The notes: generated by a model from the sequence alone, not told the origin. Positions 29,209 to 39,493 are shown, numbered from the stretch's first letter. The stretch is DNA of 64,000 nt from Achromobacter spanius (GCF_002812705.1 NZ_CP025030.1:5766001-5830000); one strand, 5' to 3'. Numbers and translations are program-made.

Positions 29209-31727
29209 CAGGTTTCTCGAAGGGTGACCAGGGGCGGCGTGCGCAACACGCCGCGCAGGGCCAGGGCGCCGCCCGCCCAGGCGCCCAGCATGCCCGCGCC
29301 GATGCCGGTCAGCCACGGCCACAGGCTCAGGGTAATGGTGAAGTCAAACACCTGGGTTGACAGGACCCAGGCAATGGCGGTGGCCCCGGCTGCCGCCAAC
29401 AGGCCGGCCAGCCCCCCCACCGCCCACAGTTCAATCCGCTGCGAGCGCGCCAATTGCGTGCGCGTGGCGCCCAGCGCTCGCAGCACCGCCGCTTCGCGCA
29501 TGCGCTCGTCGCGGGTGGCCGTCAGCGCCGCCGACAGCACCAGCACGCCGGCAGCCAGCGTGAACAGGAACAGCAACTGGACCGCCTTGCCCACTTCGTT
29601 CAGCACCGACTGCAATTGCTGCAGGATGGCGCTGACGTCGAACACGGTCAGGTTCGGAAATTCGCGCACCAGCGCGGGCAGCACCGCCCCTTTTTCGGGC
29701 GGCAGGTAAAAGGATGTGATCCAGCTTTGGGGCATGTCGGCCAGCGCGGCGGGGCTCAGGATGGCAAAAAAGTTGACGCGCATCGTATCCCAATCCACCC
29801 GCCGGGTGCTGGTGACGGTCGCTTCCACCTGCTGGCCGGCCACATCGAAGGTCATCTTGTCGCCCAGGTTCAGGCCCAGCGACTTGGCTAGACCCGACTC
29901 CAGCGATACCTCGGGCGCCGTTGCGTTTGGGGACAGCCAACGGCCCTGCTCGATCTTGTTGGACGACGGCATCTCGTCGTCATAGGACAGGTTGAACTCG
30001 CGGTCCACCAGGCGCTTGGCGCGGGGTTCTTCGTAGTCGTCCGGGCCCACCGGCTTGCCGTTAATGGCGATCAAGCGCCCGCGCACCATCGGCGACAGCG
30101 TGATGCCGCCCAAGCCCTCGCGGGCCAGCGCGTCGCTGACGGGTTGGCGCTGGTCGGGCTGCACATTGATCAGGAATCGGTTGGGCGCGTCTGCCGGCAT
30201 GGTGCGCTGCCAGCCCTGGATCAGGTCGGTGCGCGTCATGGTCAAGAGCAGCAGCGCCATCAGCCCGACGGCCAGCGCGCAGACCTGGGTGATGGTGGCG
30301 GCGCGGCGGCGCACCACGCCCGCCAGCGCGAAACGCAGCGCGGGAAACCCCGAGGCCAGCCCGCGCACCCGCGCCAGGCCCAGCACGCACAACCACGCCA
30401 CCAGCGCGAACACGGCGAAGGCGCCCAGAAAGCCCCCCGCCACCACCGCACCCAGCTTGGCGTCGCCCGCGAACCACCAGATCAGCAGCGCAAAGCCCGT
30501 GGCGCCCACCACGTAGCCGAACGCGCTGCGGGCGCTCAGCGTGTCGGCATCCCGCCGCAGCACGCGGGCGGGCGGCACGTGGCGCAGTTGCGCCAGCGCG
30601 GGCAAGGCAAAGCCCAGCAACAGCAACAAGCCGGTCAACACGCCTTGCAAGGCGGGAATGGCGGACGGCGCGGGCAGGCTGGTGTCGATCAAGGAACCCA
30701 GCAGCATCACCAGCACCTGGTGCACGGCAAAGCCCAGCAGGCAGCCCGCAGCCGATGAAAACAGGCCCACCAGGGCAAACTCCAGCGTCAGCATGCGCGA
30801 GATCTGCGATTGCACCGCCCCCAGGCAACGCATGACGGCAATGCCGTCGCGATGCCGGGTCATGTAGCGGCCCGCCGCCAGCGCCACCGCCACGGCGGAT
30901 ATCAGCACCGCCAGCAAGGCAACCAGCGACAGGAAGCGCTGCGCGCGATCCAGCGTACGGCGCACCTCCGGCCGGCCCGACTCCAGGGTGGCCACTTTTT
31001 GCCCGCGCTTTAAGTTTTGATTCAGCCACGTGGCGTAGCCCGCCACGGCGTCCGGTTGGCCCGCAACCAGCATGGCGTAGCCGATGCGGCTGCCGGGCGC
31101 GATCAGGCCGGTAGCCGGCAAGTCGCTGGCGCGGAACAGCACGCGCGGCGCCACGTTGACGAACTGCATCCCGCGATCGGGCTCGTACGTAATGACGCGG
31201 TCCACGCGCAGGTGGGCGTCGCCCACGTTCAGCGTGTCGCCCACTTTCAGGTTCAGCAGCGACAGCAGTTGGGCATCCACCCACACCGCGCCCTCGGGCG
31301 GGATGTCACGGGTGACGGCGTCAGGGGCGAACGGGGCCTCGGCCACGCGCAAGGCGCCGCGCAGCGGGTAGCCCGGCTCCACCGCTTTCAACGCGGCCAG
31401 TTGCGCGCCATCGCCGGCGCCGACCATGGACGGAAATTGCATCGTGCTGGACAGGGTCAGGCCGCGTTCGCGGGCCTGATCCAGAAATGGCGCGGGCACC
31501 GGTTCGTCGGCATCCAGCACGAGATCAGCGCCCAGCATCTGACCGGCGTCGCGTTCCAGCGCCCGGCTGACGCGGTCGGCCAGAAAGCCCACGCTGGTCA
31601 CCGCGGCCACCGCCACCACCAGCGCCAGCACCAACAAGCGCAGCTCGCCCGCCCGGGCGTCGCGCATCATCATCCTGGCGCCCAGGCGCAGGGTGGACCA
31701 GAAACCGGGGCGCTTGGCCTGTGACAT
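29208..31727 (-). CDS. YbbP-like ABC transporter permease (FtsX superfamily)
   Basis: An inner-membrane protein of 839 residues with the YbbP layout: one N-terminal helix (about 30-52), a large periplasmic domain, a block of FtsX helices around 250-420, a second periplasmic domain, and a final four-helix FtsX domain (about 690-835). The family usually works with an ATPase YbbA and a TesA esterase. Neither is adjacent here, so the partner must be elsewhere. MSQAKRPGFWSTLRLGARM is a likely start; ATGs at 31745 and 31742 are alternatives. Confidence 0.88.
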   Translation of the reverse strand: MSQAKRPGFWSTLRLGARMMMRDARAGELRLLVLALVVAVAAVTSVGFLADRVSRALERDAGQMLGADLVLDADEPVPAPFLDQARERGLTLSSTMQFPSMVGAGDGAQLAALKAVEPGYPLRGALRVAEAPFAPDAVTRDIPPEGAVWVDAQLLSLLNLKVGDTLNVGDAHLRVDRVITYEPDRGMQFVNVAPRVLFRASDLPATGLIAPGSRIGYAMLVAGQPDAVAGYATWLNQNLKRGQKVATLESGRPEVRRTLDRAQRFLSLVALLAVLISAVAVALAAGRYMTRHRDGIAVMRCLGAVQSQISRMLTLEFALVGLFSSAAGCLLGFAVHQVLVMLLGSLIDTSLPAPSAIPALQGVLTGLLLLLGFALPALAQLRHVPPARVLRRDADTLSARSAFGYVVGATGFALLIWWFAGDAKLGAVVAGGFLGAFAVFALVAWLCVLGLARVRGLASGFPALRFALAGVVRRRAATITQVCALAVGLMALLLLTMTRTDLIQGWQRTMPADAPNRFLINVQPDQRQPVSDALAREGLGGITLSPMVRGRLIAINGKPVGPDDYEEPRAKRLVDREFNLSYDDEMPSSNKIEQGRWLSPNATAPEVSLESGLAKSLGLNLGDKMTFDVAGQQVEATVTSTRRVDWDTMRVNFFAILSPAALADMPQSWITSFYLPPEKGAVLPALVREFPNLTVFDVSAILQQLQSVLNEVGKAVQLLFLFTLAAGVLVLSAALTATRDERMREAAVLRALGATRTQLARSQRIELWAVGGLAGLLAAAGATAIAWVLSTQVFDFTITLSLWPWLTGIGAGMLGAWAGGALALRGVLRTPPLVTLRET

Positions 31728-31796
31728 ATCAGGGAAATCCATCATTCATCAATGTTAAAAACCGCCTAAACGGCGTCCGAATCCCGATATCATCCC

Positions 31797-31819
31797 GGGG
31801 CGGGAGGCAACGCCGCCCC
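31797..31819 (+). other. GC-rich stem-loop in the dctP leader
   Basis: GGGGCGG (31797-31803) pairs with CCGCCCC (31813-31819) across a 9-base loop, 28 bases before the dctP ATG. It could stabilise or regulate the dctP message. No operator is recognised nearby. Confidence 0.35.
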
Positions 31820-31846
31820 TAAAGATACCTAATACCGGAGAAGACA

Positions 31847-32821
31847 ATGCGTAAATCCTGGCTTGCGGCCACGGTTCTGGCCGCCTGCGCGGCCGCCACA
31901 TCCCTGCCCTCGGCAGCCCAGACCACCCTGAAAATGGCTTACGCCCTGTCGACCTCGTCGCACTATGGCGCCGGCGCCGACGCCTTGGCCAAGTCCATCG
32001 AGGCCTCCTCGGGCGGGAAGTACAAAGTACAGCAATTCGCCAACAGCGCGCTGGGCGGCGAACGCGAAGTGATCGAAGGCCTGCAGATCGGCACGATCGA
32101 CCTGGCCATCGTTTCGACAGGCGCCACCCTGAATTTTGTTCCCGAGACGGGGGTTTTCGATATCCCCTTCCTGCTGCGCGACCTGCCGCACGCCCGTGCC
32201 GTGCTGGACAGCAAGATCGGCCAGGACATGCTGGCCAAGTTTCCCAGCCGCGGCATCATCGCCCTGGCCTGGGGCGAACAGGGCTTTCGCCACCTGACCA
32301 ACAACGTGCGTCCGGTCAAGACCCCGGCTGACGCCAAGGGCCTGAAGATCCGCACCACGGAAAACCCCATCCACATCACGGCTTTCCGCCAGATCGGCAT
32401 TCTGCCCACACCCATGGCCTGGCCCGAAGTGGCCACCGCCCTGCAGCAAGGCACCATCGACGGCCAGGAAAACCCGCTGTCGGTGATCACGTCGGCCAAG
32501 CTGTCGCAAATGCAGAAGTACCTGTCCTTGACCGGCCACGTGTACGGCCCGGCGCTGGTGCTGATGTCGGCCAACGTGTATGAAGGCCTGTCGGCCGCCG
32601 ACAAGGCCAACTTCGACAAGGCCGGCAAGGAATCGGCCATGGCCATGCGCGCCTACGTCGACAACATCGAGAAGACCGGTGTCGAGCAGTTGAAGAAGGA
32701 AGGCATGCAGGTCACCGAAGTGGACCGCGCCGCGTTCGCCGCCGCTGTCGAGCCCGCCTACCCCGAGTACTACAAGAAGTTCGACAAGAAGCTGATCGAC
32801 TCGATCCGCGACACCAAGTAA
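31847..32821 (+). CDS. dctP: TRAP transporter substrate-binding protein DctP
   Basis: Periplasmic receptor of 324 residues for a carboxylate-type solute. The signal peptide is MRKSWLAATVLAACAAATS with a cut near LPSAAQ. Family signatures are EVIEGLQIGTIDLAIVSTG, the carboxylate-binding Arg region LKIRTTENPIH, and ALQQGTIDGQENPL. The start has GGAGAAG eight bases upstream. The gene is followed by an internal terminator before dctQ. The substrate is not predictable. Confidence 0.93.
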   Translation: MRKSWLAATVLAACAAATSLPSAAQTTLKMAYALSTSSHYGAGADALAKSIEASSGGKYKVQQFANSALGGEREVIEGLQIGTIDLAIVSTGATLNFVPETGVFDIPFLLRDLPHARAVLDSKIGQDMLAKFPSRGIIALAWGEQGFRHLTNNVRPVKTPADAKGLKIRTTENPIHITAFRQIGILPTPMAWPEVATALQQGTIDGQENPLSVITSAKLSQMQKYLSLTGHVYGPALVLMSANVYEGLSAADKANFDKAGKESAMAMRAYVDNIEKTGVEQLKKEGMQVTEVDRAAFAAAVEPAYPEYYKKFDKKLIDSIRDTK

Positions 32822-32854
32822 GCCGGCGTTGCCCCCACGGGGCATACCGCCTTG

Positions 32855-32890
32855 AGCGGCGGGATCCTGATCCCGCCGCTTGCCGTTTTT
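32855..32890 (+). terminator. strong stem-loop between dctP and dctQ
   Basis: AGCGGCGGGATC-CT-GATCCCGCCGCT, a 12-bp perfect stem, is followed by TGCCGTTTTT. Its position between the receptor gene and the membrane genes would give more DctP than DctQM. Confidence 0.8.
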
Positions 32891-32923
32891 CATCCTATGC
32901 GCCCATCGCTATCGGGATTCATC

Positions 32924-33424
32924 ATGCGTTTGCTTTGCGCTTTCGACCGCGGCCTGTTCAAGCTGGTCTCGGTTCTTGCCCAACTCTTGATGGTGGCCGC
33001 CGCGGCCGCCGCCTTCTACCAGGTCATCGCCCGCTTCGTGCTGCAATCGCCCGCCGACTGGAGCGAGGTGCTGACCCGCGCCCTCCTGATCTGGACCGTG
33101 CTGTTGGGCGTGGCGCTGGCCTTTCGCCATGGCGCGATGATCAGCGTGGAGCTGCTGCGCAACCTGTTGGGCGGAAAGAAGCGGCGCGTGCTTGAAGCCG
33201 TGATCGGGCTGATCTGCGCCAGCTTCCTGGGCTTTTTGGCCTGGATTGGCGGCAACATGACCTACCGGGTGCGCTTCCAGAACGTGCCCAGCCTGGATAT
33301 TTCGATTTCGTGGATCTATCTGGCGATCCCCGTTGGCGCGACGCTTGCCGCCATCGCCGTGCTGGCCCGCTGGTGCGCGGGCGAAGAAGACGACGTGCCG
33401 GTGCGCAACGACGCGCAAGGCTAA
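32924..33424 (+). CDS. dctQ: TRAP transporter small permease DctQ
   Basis: A 166-residue inner-membrane protein with four helices (about 10-32, 45-65, 87-108 and 128-150), the usual DctQ layout. The start MRLLCAFDRGLFKLVS is chosen for a charged N terminus just before the first helix; ATG at 32897 would add nine residues. It forms the membrane complex with DctM, 35 bases downstream. Confidence 0.88.
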   Translation: MRLLCAFDRGLFKLVSVLAQLLMVAAAAAAFYQVIARFVLQSPADWSEVLTRALLIWTVLLGVALAFRHGAMISVELLRNLLGGKKRRVLEAVIGLICASFLGFLAWIGGNMTYRVRFQNVPSLDISISWIYLAIPVGATLAAIAVLARWCAGEEDDVPVRNDAQG

Positions 33425-33459
33425 GCCGCCCCCAACGAACCTACGCAGCAGAACTCGCC

Positions 33460-34737
33460 ATGTCTCAATTAATGATTGTCTCGATGCTGATCTTCTTCGG
33501 GCTGTCGGTACCGGTCGCCGTGTCGATCGGCCTGGCCAGCCTGGCGGGAGTCGGCAGTTCCGGCCTGCCCTGGGTGGTGGTGGCGCAGCAGTTGTACGCC
33601 GCGCTGGACAAGTACCCGCTGGTCGCCATTCCCTTCTTCATCCTGGCCGGCAACCTGATGGAAGCCGGCGGCATTTCCGAACGCATGGTGGAATTCGCCA
33701 AGAGCGTGGTGGGCGGCATCCAGGGCGGCCTGGCCTGCACCTGCGTGCTGACCTGCATGATCTTCGCGGCGGTGGCCGGTTCCAGCGTGGCGACCACGTT
33801 CGCCGTGGGCGCCATCCTGATTCCCGCGATGATCCGCCATGGCTACCCTGCCCCCTTCGCCGCGTCGCTACAGGCCAGCGCGGCCGAACTCGGCGTGATC
33901 ATCCCGCCGTCGATCCCGATGATTCTGTACGCCGTGTCCACCGACACGTCGACCGGTGAGCTCTTCATTGCCGGCGTGATGCCCGGCATCCTGATCGGCG
34001 TTGCGCTGATGTTCTACGTGTGGTTCTACGCCAAGCGCAACAACCTGGGCAAGCGCGACGGCGAAGGCCGCCTGCCGCTGTGGCCGGCCTTCAAGAACGC
34101 CTGGCTGGCACTGATGATGCCCGTCATCATTCTGGGCGGCATCTACGGCGGCGTGTTCACGCCCACCGAAGCCTCGGTGGTGGCGGTGATGTACGCGGTG
34201 GTGGTGGGCAAGTTCATCTACCGCCGTCTGAGCTTCAAGCAACTGTCCGTGACGCTGCACAAGTCCGTGGTGTCCACCGCCGTGATCATGTTCGTGATCG
34301 CGAATGCCGGCGTGTTCAGCTTCCTGCTCAACCGCGCCGGCGTACCCGATGCGCTGGGCACGTGGCTGTCGCACATCTTCGAAACGAAGTTCACGTTCCT
34401 GATGGGCATGAACGTGGCGCTGTTCCTGATCGGGATGTTCATCGAAACGTCGGCGTCCATTGTGGTGCTGGCGCCCTTGCTGCTACCGGTGGCCTTGAAG
34501 TTCGGCGTGGAGCCGGTGCACTTCGGCATCATCATGGTGGTCAACCTGGCGCTGGGCATGATCACGCCGCCGTTTGGGGTCAACCTGTTCGCGGCGTCGG
34601 CGGTGGCCAAGCTGCCACTTGAACGCTTGATCAAACCGCTGATTCCGTTTGTGGGGGTGGTGATCGTCTGCCTGCTGGTGATCACGTATTGGCCCGGCTT
34701 GTCGTTGGGCCTGCGAGATATGGTCTACGCGAAATAG
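33460..34737 (+). CDS. dctM: TRAP transporter large permease DctM
   Basis: The 425-residue transport subunit, with about twelve helices in two inverted repeats. Recognisable pieces are SIGLASLAGVGSSGLPW, the substrate-channel loop IFAAVAGSSVATTFAVG, the PPSIPMILYAVSTDTSTGELF region, and the second repeat with LLLPVALKFGVEPVHFGIIMVV. It uses an ion gradient to drive import of the DctP ligand. The start MSQLMIVSML follows dctQ closely. Confidence 0.95.
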   Translation: MSQLMIVSMLIFFGLSVPVAVSIGLASLAGVGSSGLPWVVVAQQLYAALDKYPLVAIPFFILAGNLMEAGGISERMVEFAKSVVGGIQGGLACTCVLTCMIFAAVAGSSVATTFAVGAILIPAMIRHGYPAPFAASLQASAAELGVIIPPSIPMILYAVSTDTSTGELFIAGVMPGILIGVALMFYVWFYAKRNNLGKRDGEGRLPLWPAFKNAWLALMMPVIILGGIYGGVFTPTEASVVAVMYAVVVGKFIYRRLSFKQLSVTLHKSVVSTAVIMFVIANAGVFSFLLNRAGVPDALGTWLSHIFETKFTFLMGMNVALFLIGMFIETSASIVVLAPLLLPVALKFGVEPVHFGIIMVVNLALGMITPPFGVNLFAASAVAKLPLERLIKPLIPFVGVVIVCLLVITYWPGLSLGLRDMVYAK

Positions 34738-34745
34738 TCGGTATC

Positions 34746-34768
34746 GGGGTGGACATGGCTCCCACCCC
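34746..34768. terminator. stem-loop between convergent dctM and dppF-like genes
   Basis: GGGGTGG (34746-34752) pairs with CCACCCC (34762-34768), with a 9-base loop, 8 bases after the dctM stop and 11 bases from the dppF-like stop. It lacks a strong T run on either side. Confidence 0.4.
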
Positions 34769-34779
34769 AATACTCGTCT

Positions 34780-35763
34780 CTAGGCCGCCACCGCCCGTTC
34801 CCACCGCACCGCGTGGCAGCGCAGTTGGCGTCCCGCCACCCGGCTGACTTCGGGCACATCCACCCGGCATTCGTCCCGAGCCTCCGGACAGCGCGGGTGA
34901 AACGTACACCCCGAAGGCGGTTGGATCGGGTTGGGCACTTCGCCACCCATGGGCTCCCGATCGCGCCGGGGGTCTTCCAGGTCGGGAATCGTGTCCAGCA
35001 GCATGCGCGTGTACGGATGCCGTGGGGATTCAAACAACTGATCCGCCGCGGCCTGTTCCACGATCCTGCCCAGATACATCACCGCCACGCTATCGGACAC
35101 GTGGCGCACCACCGACAGGTTGTGGCTGATGAACACATACGTCAGCCCGAATTCCTTTTGCAGATCGCCCATCAAGTTCAGGATCTGCGCCTGCACCGAC
35201 ACGTCCAGCGCGGAGGTCGGCTCGTCGCACACCAGGAATTCCGCCTCGGTCGCAAGCGCGCGGGCGATGGAAATGCGTTGCCGCTGCCCGCCCGAAAACT
35301 CATGCGGAAAACGGCCTGCGTCGCTGGCGGACAGGCCCACCAGTTCCAGCAATTCATCCACGCGGCGGCGCGTGTCCGCTGGCGTCTGGCGCAGGCCTAG
35401 CGTGATGATGGGTTCGGCCACGATGTTGCCCACGCGCCAGCGCGGGTTCAGGCTGGCATAGGGATCCTGGAAGATCATTTGCGGATGCAGCACGCCGCCC
35501 GATCGGTTGCGGCCATATTCCAGCTTGCCGCGCGTGGGCGCGACCAGGCCCACCAACAGCTTGGCCAGCGTGGACTTGCCGCAGCCGGATTCGCCCACGA
35601 TGCTCAAGGTGGTGCCTCGTGGCACCGCCAGCGACACCCCGTCCACCGCCTTCAGCGTTTGCTCGGGTTGGCGCGACAGCGTGCGTTCCAGCCAGGGCGG
35701 CGACACATCGAACCAGCAGGCCAGGTCGTCCGCCCGCAGCAGCACATCGTCATTACGCGGCAT
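34780..35763 (-). CDS. oligopeptide/dipeptide-type ABC ATP-binding protein (DppF-like)
   Basis: Second ATPase of a Dpp/Opp importer, 327 residues. It shows Walker [10 protein letters not shown] near 57-65, signature [15 protein letters not shown], Walker [13 protein letters not shown], and the C-terminal oligopeptide extension with [15 protein letters not shown], whose cysteines may bind an iron-sulfur cluster in this family. It overlaps the DppD-like gene by 11 bases and ends the operon. Confidence 0.93.
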   Translation of the reverse strand: MPRNDDVLLRADDLACWFDVSPPWLERTLSRQPEQTLKAVDGVSLAVPRGTTLSIVGESGCGKSTLAKLLVGLVAPTRGKLEYGRNRSGGVLHPQMIFQDPYASLNPRWRVGNIVAEPIITLGLRQTPADTRRRVDELLELVGLSASDAGRFPHEFSGGQRQRISIARALATEAEFLVCDEPTSALDVSVQAQILNLMGDLQKEFGLTYVFISHNLSVVRHVSDSVAVMYLGRIVEQAAADQLFESPRHPYTRMLLDTIPDLEDPRRDREPMGGEVPNPIQPPSGCTFHPRCPEARDECRVDVPEVSRVAGRQLRCHAVRWERAVAA

Positions 35764-36778
35764 GGGCCACTCCTTCCTGATGCAGCCAGCAAGCGCTGAC
35801 CGTGGCGCCCGAAGGCGATGCCGCCAGGGGCGGGCGAGTCTGGGTGCAGCGCGGCCCCGCGTGCGCGCAACGCGGGTGGAACGCGCAGCCGGTGGGCATG
35901 GCGTGCAGACGCGGCATAGCGCCGTCGATCTGGTTCAAGCGCGCCGCGCGGTGGCGCAGGCCGGGAATGGCGTTCATCAAGCCCTGCGTGTACGGGTGGC
36001 CGGGGCGGCGCAACACGTCCAGCACCGGTCCGATCTCTACAATGCGGCCCGCGTACATCACCGCCACGCGATCCGCGGTTTCGGCAATCACGCCCATGTC
36101 GTGCGTGACCAGCAGCACGGCCGTGCCCTGCTCGCGGCACAGCCTGCGCAGCAGCGCGGTGATCTGCGCCTGCACCGACACGTCCAGGGCCGTCGTGGGT
36201 TCGTCGGCGATGATCAGCGCGGGGCGCGCCGCCAAGGCCAGGGCAATCACCACCCGTTGCCGCATGCCGCCGGAAAACTGATGCGGATAGTGGTCGATGC
36301 GCTTGTCGGCCGCGGGGATGCCCACGGCCTGCAAGAGTTCCAGCGCGCGGGCACGGGCGGCCGTGGCGGAGCCCTTGTCGTGGTGGCGGATGGTTTCGAC
36401 CAACTGGTCCCCCACGGTGAACAGCGGGTGCAGGCTGGTCAGCGGGTCCTGGAAAATCGCGCCGATCTCCTTGCCGCGCAAACGCTGGCGCGCCTTGGGC
36501 GGCAGGTTGTCGATGCGCTTGCCGGCCAGATGGATTTCGCCCGCGCCCAAGCGCCCGGGCGGCTCCAGCAAGCCGATCACCGCCATGCCGGTCAGGGACT
36601 TGCCCGCGCCGGACTCGCCCACCATGCCCAGGATTTCGCCGGGCTGGATGTCGAAACTGATGTCGCGCGTGGCCACCAGCGTGCCGTGGCGCGTGGGGAA
36701 TTCAACCGACAGGCCACGCACCGACAAGGTCGGAATGGCGGCGGGCGGCGGCGCGGTGTTGGGTACGACTGCCATCAT
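35753..36778 (-). CDS. oligopeptide/dipeptide-type ABC ATP-binding protein (DppD-like)
   Basis: First ATPase of the importer, 341 residues. Walker A GESGAGKS lies near 54-61, the signature is [15 protein letters not shown] and Walker [14 protein letters not shown]. The C-terminal peptide-transporter motif is [16 protein letters not shown]. The start overlaps the stop of the atypical amidohydrolase (ATGATGA at 36778-36772), so the hydrolase and transporter genes are translationally linked. Confidence 0.93.
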   Translation of the reverse strand: MMAVVPNTAPPPAAIPTLSVRGLSVEFPTRHGTLVATRDISFDIQPGEILGMVGESGAGKSLTGMAVIGLLEPPGRLGAGEIHLAGKRIDNLPPKARQRLRGKEIGAIFQDPLTSLHPLFTVGDQLVETIRHHDKGSATAARARALELLQAVGIPAADKRIDHYPHQFSGGMRQRVVIALALAARPALIIADEPTTALDVSVQAQITALLRRLCREQGTAVLLVTHDMGVIAETADRVAVMYAGRIVEIGPVLDVLRRPGHPYTQGLMNAIPGLRHRAARLNQIDGAMPRLHAMPTGCAFHPRCAHAGPRCTQTRPPLAASPSGATVSACWLHQEGVAHAA

Positions 36779-38274
36779 GACGGGCTCCTTGCGGGACGCG
36801 GATAGCTGGAAGAAAAAATCTGTTCGACCGGAGGATGGCCCCAGGTGCGGTCGGGGTAGCGCGCCACCAGGCCGTCAAACTGCGACTGCGCCTGCTCTTG
36901 CGCCAGGCGGGCGTCAAAGCCGGGAATGCGGCCATCCACCATGACGAAGCGCCCATCGATGATGACCTGCGACACATCGCGACCACTGCCGCTGATCATC
37001 AAGGTCTGGATCGGGTCGATCATCTGGCCGTTGCGATCGTGCGAAAAATCAAAGACGACGATGTCGGCCTTGGCGCCCACGGCCAGGCGGCCCAGGTCCG
37101 GGCGGCCCAGCGCATCGGCGCCGCCGACCGTGGCCGCGTCGTAATAGTCTTCGGCGCGCACCGCCTCGGTGGCCCCTTCCGCCACCCGGCACAGCATCAT
37201 GCCCACCTGCATGTTCTGCACCATGTCGGGCGGCCAGGTGTCGGTGCCCATGCCGATGTTGATGCCCAGCTTGCGATAGCTTGCGAACGAGGCCAGCGCG
37301 GCGCCATGCCGCGCGGACACCAGCGGGCAATGCACGATGCTGGCGCCCGCGTCGCGGATGATTTCAAGGTCGCGGCCCGGGCGCGAAATATGGCGCGAGC
37401 CGGACACATACGTGCCGTGCGGCAGCAAGGCGCGTGGCGATAGAAAGTCCAGGCTTTGCAACCATTCCGGCGGGCTCATGCCGTGCTGTTCCAACACCAG
37501 GTCGTATTCCAGGCGCGACTGGCAGCAATGCAGCCGGATCGGAATTTCGCGTTCGCGCGCGGCGGTGGCCGATGCGCGCAGCAGGTCCGGCGTACAGGTT
37601 TCGATGCGGTCGGGCGCCAGCATCGCGCGGATGCGGCCGTTGTAGCGGCCGTTATAGCGGCCGTCGATGTCGTCGCAAAATGCCAGCGCCTCGGCCAGTC
37701 CGGCCATGCCGCGCGCTTCGTCGTAATGGCAGCGGATCTTGCCCTCGGCGTCCACGTAGGTGTGCCCGCTGCGGTAAGCCGGCCCCAGGTAGACACGCAG
37801 GCCCAGTTCCCCCGCCGCGTTCGCGGCCGACAGGAACTCGTCGCGGGTTTCGCCCCAGACCCGGTAGAACAGCGAGGCGATCGGCAAGGCCGTGGTGATG
37901 CCGTTGCGGATCAACTGCGCGAAGGCATAGCGCTTCTGGAACGCCAGCTCGGCGGCCGAGACCATCTCGTACGGCCCCTGCTTCATATAGGTCTCGGGCC
38001 AGATGCGGCCCTTTTGCCAAGCGGGGGAATTGTCGAAACCCAGGATGGTCGTGTCCAGGTCCGACAAGGCGTCCAAGTCCACGAAGCCTGGCCCGATCAC
38101 CGCGCGGCCGTAGTCATGGCGGCGCGCGACGGACCCGGGATACCGGTGACCCACATACAGGATGCGATCGCCTTCAAAGACGAGCTCGCCGTTTTCGTAC
38201 AGGCAGTGCCGCCCGTTTTCGTGGCCCACCACCCAGCGGGCGGTGAGCAGGATGGGGCCTTCGGCGGCGGGCAT
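36775..38274 (-). CDS. atypical amidohydrolase without the HxH metal motif
   Basis: An amidohydrolase-superfamily barrel of 499 residues, most like the chlorohydrolase/deaminase (TRZ/ATZ) group. The first strand ends [13 protein letters not shown] where active relatives have PGF-D-x-H-x-H, so both N-terminal metal histidines are missing. Later ligand positions remain: [23 protein letters not shown] and MGTDTWPPD. It may bind metal differently or work without it. A short repeat RYNGRYNGR is encoded near residue 200. ATG 38274 overlaps the preceding gene's TGA; a GTG one codon upstream is possible. Confidence 0.8.
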   Translation of the reverse strand: MPAAEGPILLTARWVVGHENGRHCLYENGELVFEGDRILYVGHRYPGSVARRHDYGRAVIGPGFVDLDALSDLDTTILGFDNSPAWQKGRIWPETYMKQGPYEMVSAAELAFQKRYAFAQLIRNGITTALPIASLFYRVWGETRDEFLSAANAAGELGLRVYLGPAYRSGHTYVDAEGKIRCHYDEARGMAGLAEALAFCDDIDGRYNGRYNGRIRAMLAPDRIETCTPDLLRASATAAREREIPIRLHCCQSRLEYDLVLEQHGMSPPEWLQSLDFLSPRALLPHGTYVSGSRHISRPGRDLEIIRDAGASIVHCPLVSARHGAALASFASYRKLGINIGMGTDTWPPDMVQNMQVGMMLCRVAEGATEAVRAEDYYDAATVGGADALGRPDLGRLAVGAKADIVVFDFSHDRNGQMIDPIQTLMISGSGRDVSQVIIDGRFVMVDGRIPGFDARLAQEQAQSQFDGLVARYPDRTWGHPPVEQIFSSSYPRPARSPS

Positions 38275-39467
38275 CACGGCGCGCTCACCAAGGCGTGCCC
38301 ATCGCGCGCCACCACGCGGCCGCGCTTGACGACCAGCTTGCGCACCGGCCGCGCCACAATGGCTTCGGCCACGGTTTCGGCGTCCACCAACACGAAGTCG
38401 GCGTGGCAGCCCGGGGCCAGGCCATAGTCCGCCAGCTTCATCACGCGCGCGTTGCCGTAGGTGGCCACGTCCAACGCCATCGCCAGTTCGTCGTCGCGGC
38501 GGAAGTTGTTGCGCAGGCCCACCAGCATGGTGCGTTCCAGCATGTCGGGCTTGCCGTAGGGCCCCCAGGTGTCGCGCATGCCGTCGTTGCCGGTACAGAC
38601 GGTGACGCCGGCCGCGCGCAGCCGCGCCACATTGGGCACGGGGCGCGAGGCCGAACCCGTCGTCATGATGTGTACGCCGGCAGCCAGCAGCCCATCCGTC
38701 AGCGCCTGGACCGCCTGCGTGTCGGGCATGCCCAGGCAGAACGAGTGCGACAAGGTAACCTTGCCCTGCATGCCCAGCGCCAGCACGCGGTCGATGGTCA
38801 TCTGCATCGAGAACGCGCCCAGCTCGCCCGCTTCGTGCAGGTGGATGTCGATGGGCTTGCCGTGCTTGTCGGCCAGCGCAAAGATGGCGTCCAGATGGCC
38901 CTTGGGATCGCGGTCCATGCCGGCGGGGTCCAGCCCCCCCACCACCTCCGCCCCCATGCGCAGGGCTTCGTCCATGAGTTCCAGCGTGCCCGGCCGGATC
39001 AGCAGGCCGCTTTGCGGGAACGCCACGAGTTCCACATCGATCTGGTCGCGGTACTGCTCGCGGGCGCGCATCACGCCTTCAATGGCGGCCAGACCGATGT
39101 CGGTATCCACGTCCACATGGCTGCGGATGTGGCTGGTGCCATCGGCAATTGACATCACGATCTGCCGCGCCGATTGCCGGTACGGGTCAATGCCCAGGCG
39201 CCTTTTCTCGGCGCGTTCGTTCTCGATCTTGTCGATGAGCCTCGGGCCGACTTCATTGCGGTACCAGGGCATGCCGTACATCGTCTTGTCCAGATGCGCG
39301 TGGGCGTCGATCAGCCCCGGCAGCATCAGCGCGCCGCCCCCGTCCACCACCGCAGCGCCCTCGGGCGCCGCGCCTCCCAGCGCCTGGATGCGGCCATCGC
39401 GCACCAGCACCGTGGTGAGTTCCCCGCCGGCGGGGCGGACCTGGGTGTACAGCGTTGCATTTTCCAT
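38274..39467 (-). CDS. cytosine deaminase-like amidohydrolase
   Basis: A metal-dependent deaminase or cyclic-amide hydrolase of 397 residues. The complete metal set is visible: LIDAHAHLDKT near residue 53, IDIHLHEAGELG near 205, LSHSFCLG near 240, and TGNDGMRDTWGPYGKPDM near 295, which matches the CodA pattern of a ligand Asp before a P-G-loop. The substrate is likely a small N-heterocycle. It sits between permease and ATPase genes of the importer, so it probably acts on the imported compound in the cytoplasm. Confidence 0.87.
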   Translation of the reverse strand: MENATLYTQVRPAGGELTTVLVRDGRIQALGGAAPEGAAVVDGGGALMLPGLIDAHAHLDKTMYGMPWYRNEVGPRLIDKIENERAEKRRLGIDPYRQSARQIVMSIADGTSHIRSHVDVDTDIGLAAIEGVMRAREQYRDQIDVELVAFPQSGLLIRPGTLELMDEALRMGAEVVGGLDPAGMDRDPKGHLDAIFALADKHGKPIDIHLHEAGELGAFSMQMTIDRVLALGMQGKVTLSHSFCLGMPDTQAVQALTDGLLAAGVHIMTTGSASRPVPNVARLRAAGVTVCTGNDGMRDTWGPYGKPDMLERTMLVGLRNNFRRDDELAMALDVATYGNARVMKLADYGLAPGCHADFVLVDAETVAEAIVARPVRKLVVKRGRVVARDGHALVSAP

Positions 39468-39493
39468 GCTTGACCTCTATTGAAGATGCGCCT

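Noticed and set aside
37620..37665. CGGCCGTTGTAG-type 12-bp repeats as an intergenic element
   Set aside because: They lie inside the atypical amidohydrolase gene and encode the repeat RYNGRYNGR in frame.
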